Assembly: GCA_027922465.2 (NCBI GenBank)
Contig: BQMF02000201.1
Coordinates: 654,237 to 718,236 of the forward strand
Length of the DNA stretch: 64,000 nt
Source of the DNA: Turritopsis dohrnii
Taxonomy: Eukaryota; Cnidaria; Hydrozoa; Anthoathecata; Oceaniidae
Direction: 5' to 3'
Below the pieces are notes generated by a model. The model ran no database searches. It was not told the DNA's origin and was given only the letters and a program-made list of their open reading frames with translations. The stretch's first letter is position 1, and every line of letters starts with the position of its first letter. Made by a program: the position numbers and the translations under genes. Below, piece by piece: positions 58,711-64,000 of this stretch.

Positions 58711-61700
58711 TTATATATGTTTATAATGCCCTCTGGCTAATGTCGTAATTCCATCATCTAAAATTATTCGTTTATCATCATCCGCATTAAGAGCCAATTT
58801 ATTTTGATTTATTGTATATACATCATGTTTAATCGATCTAATAATCATTTGTTCTCTGTAGACATTCTTATTTTTGAATAAACACTCTTTGTAGTCATCA
58901 AACCCAATCGTCTTTTTAACAACACATTTCTTTACACCTTTACACCTCTTACCTTCTTTTTCATCGATTTGTTTATACGCATAAGTCTTTGGTCTCAACG
59001 CTACAAATTCAGTCATGATTTTTCCTCCCAACTCATCCTTCATTAATTTAAGAACTTTCTTATTCTTTCCAATTGGTAAAGGTCTTCCATCTTCAACGCT
59101 ATATCCACTCGTGTCAAATCTCTTTTCTACATCATCCGCAATATCCTTATAAAAGTCATCAGTTCTAATATGATAGACTAACGAATCCGTATCCATATAT
59201 AATAATTTAAGATTATCTCTATATTTCGACTTCATATAGTCATAATGAAACTCGTACATTACTATCTTACTCAAATCTAAGATAGCTGGTCCCATATAAA
59301 TCGCTTTATTTAAAACAACCTTTATCTTACCCATCTCTACTCCCATTAACGATTCACTAAAATAAGTGGCCGACTTGAAGTTTGGTTTCATAACTAATTT
59401 TTCATATTGCTGTTTACGCGTAACCAACTTTATATCTTTGTGTTTTCTAATATTTTCCATTGTCTTTCCAAAAACTGAACAATTCATCAACTTGAAAAAA
59501 TCTTTCTCGAACTCGTTTTTGGCTCGTGTTCTTAGTTGTGTATTAAAATCAATGTATGGTTTCATCCAAGCGATTTGATCAAATTCTACTACTCTATGAA
59601 CCTTTTCTAGAATCAATCCGTGTTTCAAAGCCTGATCAAGAGCTCTAATATGTGTAATATAATTCTTCTTATCTGATAAACATGGAACAAGTTTTTCTAC
59701 TTTATTAATCTTTTTCCTTTCAGCCATAAATGGAAGATCATTATGCGAGTCATGAAGTTCTATAGGATATTTAACATCAACCTCTAATATATAACCCTTG
59801 TCACCATTTTCTTCAACCAACTCACTAATCCTTTCAGATGTAAATTTATTAGGATCATCCCACTTGAAATTACCTATCGGCAGCTTTTGTGTCATCGCCC
59901 AACCATAAAGATTGTTCGCATCCAAATATTGAAGATGACTACTCTCTTTAGCAGGATCATATCGATCTCCCATATACTTATTATTTGCTTTAGCATATCT
60001 CTGAACAGCTTGAACAAGACCTCCTCTAATTCCCTGCTCCATAAATATAAACATATCTAGATCGCTCAACAATTCTAACTCTATCCCCGTTTGTTTCAAA
60101 CACGCCTGCCATGATAAACCAGGAGCAGTGTAAAAATGTGCAGGATCTAATTGATAATTCTCTAGACAAGTCTCTCTAAAAGTCTCAAACACATCTGTTA
60201 GTAATAATACGTCAGTTAATAAGTAAAGGTCATGATATTTTCCAAGCGTTTTCTCTTTCATCATATTCCATACCTTTTGAGCGTGTTCATAGTCTTTCTT
60301 GTTTATTTCAGCTAAATTTAACTTACTATAAAATGCCTCTTTTGGTGGTAGTTTCGCTTCATTAAATCTTTCGAAAGAATCCATGTATTCATATGGGTAT
60401 ACTCCTTTTCTTCTCATCAGATTAAAAGTATCATCATCCTTGAAGTATCTTCGAAAATTCTTACACTGATTATCACTCAAGTTCTTTGATAGATTATCCA
60501 AACTACTCATCATAAATCTAGCGGAATCGATGAATCTCAACTGTATCTTTTTGTCTTTAGTTTTTCCATCTTTGTCAATGTATTCACCAACCTTTACGTC
60601 TAGACTAAATGAAATATACTTTTCTTTGTTTTCAGCTATCGCTCTCAATGTTTCATGTCCATATTGTCTCGCGAGTTCTTTGATAAATAGATGAGCATCA
60701 TAACCGCTCAGATTGTGGAAAGCTATAGGAATATATGACGGTATCTTGAATCTAAGGTTACATTTCTTATGAGCAGCTCCTCTATATTTCCCAGTGTAGT
60801 GACAATGATCTCTTACCCTAAGGTTTTCATCACCACCAAATTCTTTCATACATATATGACACTTGTCTACATTTGAAAAACTCTTCCACTCTTGTTTTGT
60901 TAGAGGTTCCATCTCTTTTTCAGGAAACATGTTATATAATCTTTTCACCTCTTCTACCACATGATTAACAAATACCTCAACACAATCTTCACCTCGATAC
61001 AGTTTTAGAGGATTCGATACTTTACCATACGCAAATTTAGAATAACAACAAAAACCTGATGGTACGTGAGTGGTTACTTTTTCGATAAAAGATTCATTTT
61101 GTTCTTTCTTATTCGTATCTTCACATCTTACAAGAACAGACTCGAAATCTGCATACATCATAAAAGGTACCTTGAATTGATATTGTCCATCATGAAATTT
61201 AACTTTACTACCCTCTTCAGGCATTTCAATCATAGCCACATCATTATTTATACAATATTTAAAGTGTTCATCTCTAACTCGCTCGCTTGAAAAACCATAG
61301 AGACAATTTAAACAATAATGCTCTTTATGTTCATGCTTCGAGTTGACCTTACTCAAGACACCGCTCAAGTTCTTTACAGCGATATAATGTCTTTTCTCTT
61401 CTTCACATAGTAAAAACAAAATAGCTGTCTCCTCACGATCAAAATACTTCGATTTACGGCACACATAGATACCATCTATATCGTCTTTTGTTAAAACATG
61501 CACAGCGATATCAGGGTTCCTCCTCTCAAACAAATCTATTTTATTTAGCGACATTGGAAACGATAAATCGTCCCAATTATAGTTATCATGCTTTTTGAGG
61601 TTTGAGATTCGTTCAGGATTATATTTAATCTGTTCATGGTTAAGTGCAGCGATAATAGCCCATCTAAAACACTCTTCATCATCTTTATTTTTAGGATTGA

Positions 61701-62598
61701 TTATCGAATACTTACCACTGAAATTCTTAGGTAGCGGTAAATAAGAGCTGCCTCTCGTTAATTTTAGCTTATGAAAGTCAATATCAATATTCAAAATCCT
61801 TTCAATAACAAAACCAGAGTTAGGTAGCTTTGGGTTTTCAATCTGCGTCTTCATATGAGCAAACATCTCATCAAGCGTTTGATTCAAATCACTTTCTTGA
61901 AAAACTTCCGTCATTTTAGAATTGAACGCTTTATCAACATAGATTGTCGCTTCAGGATCGCTTAAATCTTCCTTTCTCCACCTAATCCAGGTTGTTGTTT
62001 GTATCTTTGTCGAATTTAGATCATTAAATACTCTTGTTATCGTATCAATTAATATTGGTTTAACCTTTTCAAAAAAAGCATCGACATTATCCCTCTCTCG
62101 TGAGGTGTTCGTTTCTCTCACACCACTAATCCTATATCTCCTATATGCATTATCAAACGCTGTTTCAACAGGAACAAACGCTTTTTCATCCTCTCGCTGA
62201 TTGATAACCTCATCTTCATCATTCTTTCTCTTATAGAGATTGAGAATCTTCTTCTTCATCTCTCTGAAAGCGCTACTCACTTTCTCACGAATAGGTTTAG
62301 GTGTGTGATTTACTAACCACTCCTTCAACTCATCCAACTTACTTTTCACCTGAGGTCTATTTTTTGCCATTTCTTGCTGTTCAAACAAATCCATATCTTG
62401 TTGGGTAGGAATAATTGGAACAGGTCTTGGTGGTGGAACAGGTCGGTTAAACCTAGTAGGTCTTGGTAGTGGAACAGGTCGGACAGGTGTGTTTTCTAAT
62501 AATTCGATCAACTCAGTTTTTCTGAGTTTTGAGTAGCCATGTAGACCGCGTTCTCTTGCAAGAGCTTTTAATTGAACAACAGTATTTTGTGAAGTCAT
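58711..62598 (-). CDS. Protein-primed family B DNA polymerase of a Polinton/Maverick (adintovirus-like) element
   Basis: 1,295 codons, uninterrupted. Order: SAP-like motif (residues ~8-35), Pro/Arg-rich linker, a conserved N-terminal domain with 'ECFRWAI' and 'HYIAVKNLS' (~310-430), a C2H2-like zinc cluster (~440-465), exonuclease Exo I 'YADFES' (D484, E486), a zinc/HNH-like cysteine cluster (~580-612), Exo II 'GYD' (D634), Exo III 'YLLTD' (Y792, D796), polymerase motif A 'DANNLYG' (D893), motif B 'NCSVFGK' (N1039), motif C 'YMDTDS' (D1136, D1138). These are the hallmarks of pPolB of Polintons and adintoviruses, which copy the element from protein-primed ends. All catalytic Asp residues are present, so the gene looks intact. 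Its neighbours are a small SAP-like ORF and a divergent integrase. Capsid and packaging genes would lie beyond the window. Confidence 0.9.
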   Translation of the reverse strand: MTSQNTVVQLKALARERGLHGYSKLRKTELIELLENTPVRPVPLPRPTRFNRPVPPPRPVPIIPTQQDMDLFEQQEMAKNRPQVKSKLDELKEWLVNHTPKPIREKVSSAFREMKKKILNLYKRKNDEDEVINQREDEKAFVPVETAFDNAYRRYRISGVRETNTSRERDNVDAFFEKVKPILIDTITRVFNDLNSTKIQTTTWIRWRKEDLSDPEATIYVDKAFNSKMTEVFQESDLNQTLDEMFAHMKTQIENPKLPNSGFVIERILNIDIDFHKLKLTRGSSYLPLPKNFSGKYSIINPKNKDDEECFRWAIIAALNHEQIKYNPERISNLKKHDNYNWDDLSFPMSLNKIDLFERRNPDIAVHVLTKDDIDGIYVCRKSKYFDREETAILFLLCEEEKRHYIAVKNLSGVLSKVNSKHEHKEHYCLNCLYGFSSERVRDEHFKYCINNDVAMIEMPEEGSKVKFHDGQYQFKVPFMMYADFESVLVRCEDTNKKEQNESFIEKVTTHVPSGFCCYSKFAYGKVSNPLKLYRGEDCVEVFVNHVVEEVKRLYNMFPEKEMEPLTKQEWKSFSNVDKCHICMKEFGGDENLRVRDHCHYTGKYRGAAHKKCNLRFKIPSYIPIAFHNLSGYDAHLFIKELARQYGHETLRAIAENKEKYISFSLDVKVGEYIDKDGKTKDKKIQLRFIDSARFMMSSLDNLSKNLSDNQCKNFRRYFKDDDTFNLMRRKGVYPYEYMDSFERFNEAKLPPKEAFYSKLNLAEINKKDYEHAQKVWNMMKEKTLGKYHDLYLLTDVLLLTDVFETFRETCLENYQLDPAHFYTAPGLSWQACLKQTGIELELLSDLDMFIFMEQGIRGGLVQAVQRYAKANNKYMGDRYDPAKESSHLQYLDANNLYGWAMTQKLPIGNFKWDDPNKFTSERISELVEENGDKGYILEVDVKYPIELHDSHNDLPFMAERKKINKVEKLVPCLSDKKNYITHIRALDQALKHGLILEKVHRVVEFDQIAWMKPYIDFNTQLRTRAKNEFEKDFFKLMNCSVFGKTMENIRKHKDIKLVTRKQQYEKLVMKPNFKSATYFSESLMGVEMGKIKVVLNKAIYMGPAILDLSKIVMYEFHYDYMKSKYRDNLKLLYMDTDSLVYHIRTDDFYKDIADDVEKRFDTSGYSVEDGRPLPIGKNKKVLKLMKDELGGKIMTEFVALRPKTYAYKQIDEKEGKRCKGVKKCVVKKTIGFDDYKECLFKNKNVYREQMIIRSIKHDVYTINQNKLALNADDDKRIILDDGITTLARGHYKHI

Positions 62599-62719
62599 GT
62601 TGTAATATACAAATATGATTAGCTTTCTTTAAGATGGTTTAAGATGGTAAAATTTCCAATTTTTCAGACCATCTAGTTAACATTTGTTACTCGATTTAAG
62701 TAACAAAAAAAAACACCCT

Positions 62720-63022
62720 TTACGAGGTTGAACGAGCCAATCTTTTTTGTTTGCGAACCATCTTTTTCTGCTCTTTATTATTCTCTCGATATCTGAGATA
62801 TTTTTCTTCGTTGTTTTTTATCCAGTTTGAATAGCGTGTATAAAATGCTTGTTTAATATCAGGATCGAGAGTATAAGATGGATCCTTATCATTTTTTTCA
62901 AGTACCTCAAGCATTTTAGCTTTGTTCATTTGGTTAACATATTTTATTTTTCGTGACGCACATAATGCTCGTAACGCACTAGAACCCATTGATTGGTAAT
63001 CTGATTCTGTTTTGTCGGTCAT
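62720..63022 (-). CDS. Small SAP-like protein of the Polinton-like element
   Basis: 100 codons. 'SSALRALCASRKIKYVNQMN' followed by 'KAKMLEVLEKND' matches the helix-turn-helix pattern of SAP motifs. It resembles the N-terminus of the neighbouring polymerase ('LKALARERG', 'KTELIELLE'). A highly basic C-terminus (KKMVRKQKRLARSTS) suggests DNA binding. It sits 121 bases upstream of the polymerase start, same strand. Function unknown; possibly a DNA-associated accessory or terminal protein. Confidence 0.6.
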   Translation of the reverse strand: MTDKTESDYQSMGSSALRALCASRKIKYVNQMNKAKMLEVLEKNDKDPSYTLDPDIKQAFYTRYSNWIKNNEEKYLRYRENNKEQKKMVRKQKRLARSTS

Positions 63023-63124
63023 GTTTATTCTTTATATAAAGATAATAAAAACTTTTAAGCCACTTTTCTCGTGTCATTTTTTTAATAAAATGAGCTAAAA
63101 TAAAACGTTGTTTATAAATAAAAA
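63023..63124. promoter_or_regulatory. Divergent promoter region between SAP-like ORF and integrase
   Basis: A 102-base AT-rich spacer between divergent starts. It contains 'TTTATATAAA' (63,031-63,040) on the side of the minus ORF and 'TTTATAAATA' (about 63,111-63,120) just before the integrase ATG. Both are TATA-like. Inferred only. Confidence 0.4.
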
Positions 63125-64000
63125 ATGTCAGACACTAAACTTCAAGAAATTTATTATCAACCTCAAAACTTATGGAAAGGACAAAAGGCTGTTCGCAATC
63201 TAAGAGGATTTGGCTTCAAACCGAAGAAAATTAAGAAGTGGCTATCAAAGCAAGCTTTGTGGCAGATACATCTACCGGCACCGAAACATGTTGAACGTCC
63301 ACATTATGAGGTAACTAAACCGAATGAAATTCATCAATTTGATATATTGTATATGCCTAGTGATATGCTATATGGTAATAAATACAAGTACATTTTGTCT
63401 GGTATCGATGTTGCTTCACGCTATAAGGTGGCTCGACCTTTGAATACTAAGAGAGCGAAAGAGGTTGCCGCTATGATCGAAGACATCTACAAGGTTGGAC
63501 CCTTAAACTATCCAAAAGTATTTCAATGTGATAACGGTTCAGAATTCAAAGCGGATGTATCAAAATTGTTGGAGAAGAATAATGTTGAAATTAAAAGAGC
63601 AACTACTAAATATAAGCATACCCATACAGCTTTTGTTGAAGCATTGAACAAGATACTTGCTGAAAATTTATTCAAAATACAAGATGCTCAAGAACTAAAT
63701 GATTCGGAAAAGGTATCATCCACATGGGTCAAATATTTGTATAAACTTGTGGGTAGATTGAACGATACAAAGACTCAGATGATCGGTATGAAACCGAAAG
63801 ATGCCATCAAATTGAAAGAGGTGCCTCTCGCTAAACGAGAGAGCTATCCACCTGAAGAAAAATTACCTCAAGATGGTTTGTATAGATATCTATTGCAACC
63901 GGGTGAAGAGCACGATGACCATCGAAAAAGAGCAACAGATAGAATATGGTCAAAGAAGACATATAGATTGAGTGAGGTAATAGAGCAACCTGGTAACCGG
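63125..64000 (+). CDS. Retroviral-type DDE integrase of the Polinton-like element, cut by window end
   Basis: Begins at the ATG at 63,125 and stays open for 292 codons to the last base of the window. The rve-type catalytic core shows D73 ('IHQFDILYMP'), D136 ('CDNGSEF') and E172 ('FVEALNK'). The spacing D-(62)-D-(35)-E gives the DX35E signature of retroviral and Polinton integrases. A C-terminal part ('GLYRYLLQPGEEHDDH', then 'WSKKTYRLSEVIE') resembles the chromatin or DNA-binding tail region. A zinc HHCC motif is not evident at the N-terminus. This enzyme would insert the element into the host genome. No stop or frameshift was seen within the window. Confidence 0.85.
   Translation, partial: MSDTKLQEIYYQPQNLWKGQKAVRNLRGFGFKPKKIKKWLSKQALWQIHLPAPKHVERPHYEVTKPNEIHQFDILYMPSDMLYGNKYKYILSGIDVASRYKVARPLNTKRAKEVAAMIEDIYKVGPLNYPKVFQCDNGSEFKADVSKLLEKNNVEIKRATTKYKHTHTAFVEALNKILAENLFKIQDAQELNDSEKVSSTWVKYLYKLVGRLNDTKTQMIGMKPKDAIKLKEVPLAKRESYPPEEKLPQDGLYRYLLQPGEEHDDHRKRATDRIWSKKTYRLSEVIEQPGNR

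Overview
This is an AT-rich stretch of an invertebrate animal genome. Genes are split by GT-AG introns, there is one gene per 10-20 kb, and the spaces between and inside genes are filled with many families of DNA transposons and their short derivatives. EGF exons of class 1-1, abundant PIF/Harbinger, Tc1-mariner/pogo, Helitron and Polinton-type elements, and a C-terminal GCWKD...NGGQCF domain that I associate with cnidarian secreted proteins, suggest a cnidarian-like animal. That placement is an inference.

Region by region: 1-4,400 holds old repeats: one arm of a segmental repeat, a 1.68-kb fold-back element and two Harbinger-type elements. 4,761-16,267 (+) is a spliced gene for a protein of at least 1,701 residues. 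It carries two copies of an [unknown helical module + death domain] pair, an OTU-like region, an Ig-like domain, a UvrD-type superfamily 1 helicase core and ankyrin repeats. I recovered twelve exons, all with matching reading-frame phases; the 5' start is unresolved. 16,268-29,700 is transposon-rich. It contains an apparently intact pogo/Tigger element with a four-exon transposase (720 residues), several short inverted-repeat elements with TAA/TTA or TA target duplications, and a Harbinger derivative with an internal tandem duplication.

30,280-50,797 (-) is a second spliced gene. Twenty exons join in phase into a 1,522-residue secreted protein: signal peptide, a long N-terminal region with basic cleavage sites, fifteen EGF-like domains (one with a 241-residue insertion between its third and fourth cysteines), a proline-rich segment with 35 prolines in a row, and a C-terminal GCWKD domain. 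Its introns carry a SINE, a Helitron-like copy and many small inverted-repeat elements.

50,800-58,700 holds two tRNA-derived SINE copies, a tandem pair of Helitron-like ends and duplicated segments with no clear gene. 58,711-64,000 is part of a Polinton/Maverick (adintovirus-like) element: a protein-primed family B DNA polymerase (-), a small SAP-like ORF (-) and a divergent DDE integrase (+) that runs off the window.

The most unusual items are the death-domain/helicase gene, the EGF protein with the split EGF domain, the polymerase-integrase pair, and pairs of paralogous repeats that preserve the empty target sites of neighbouring transposons.
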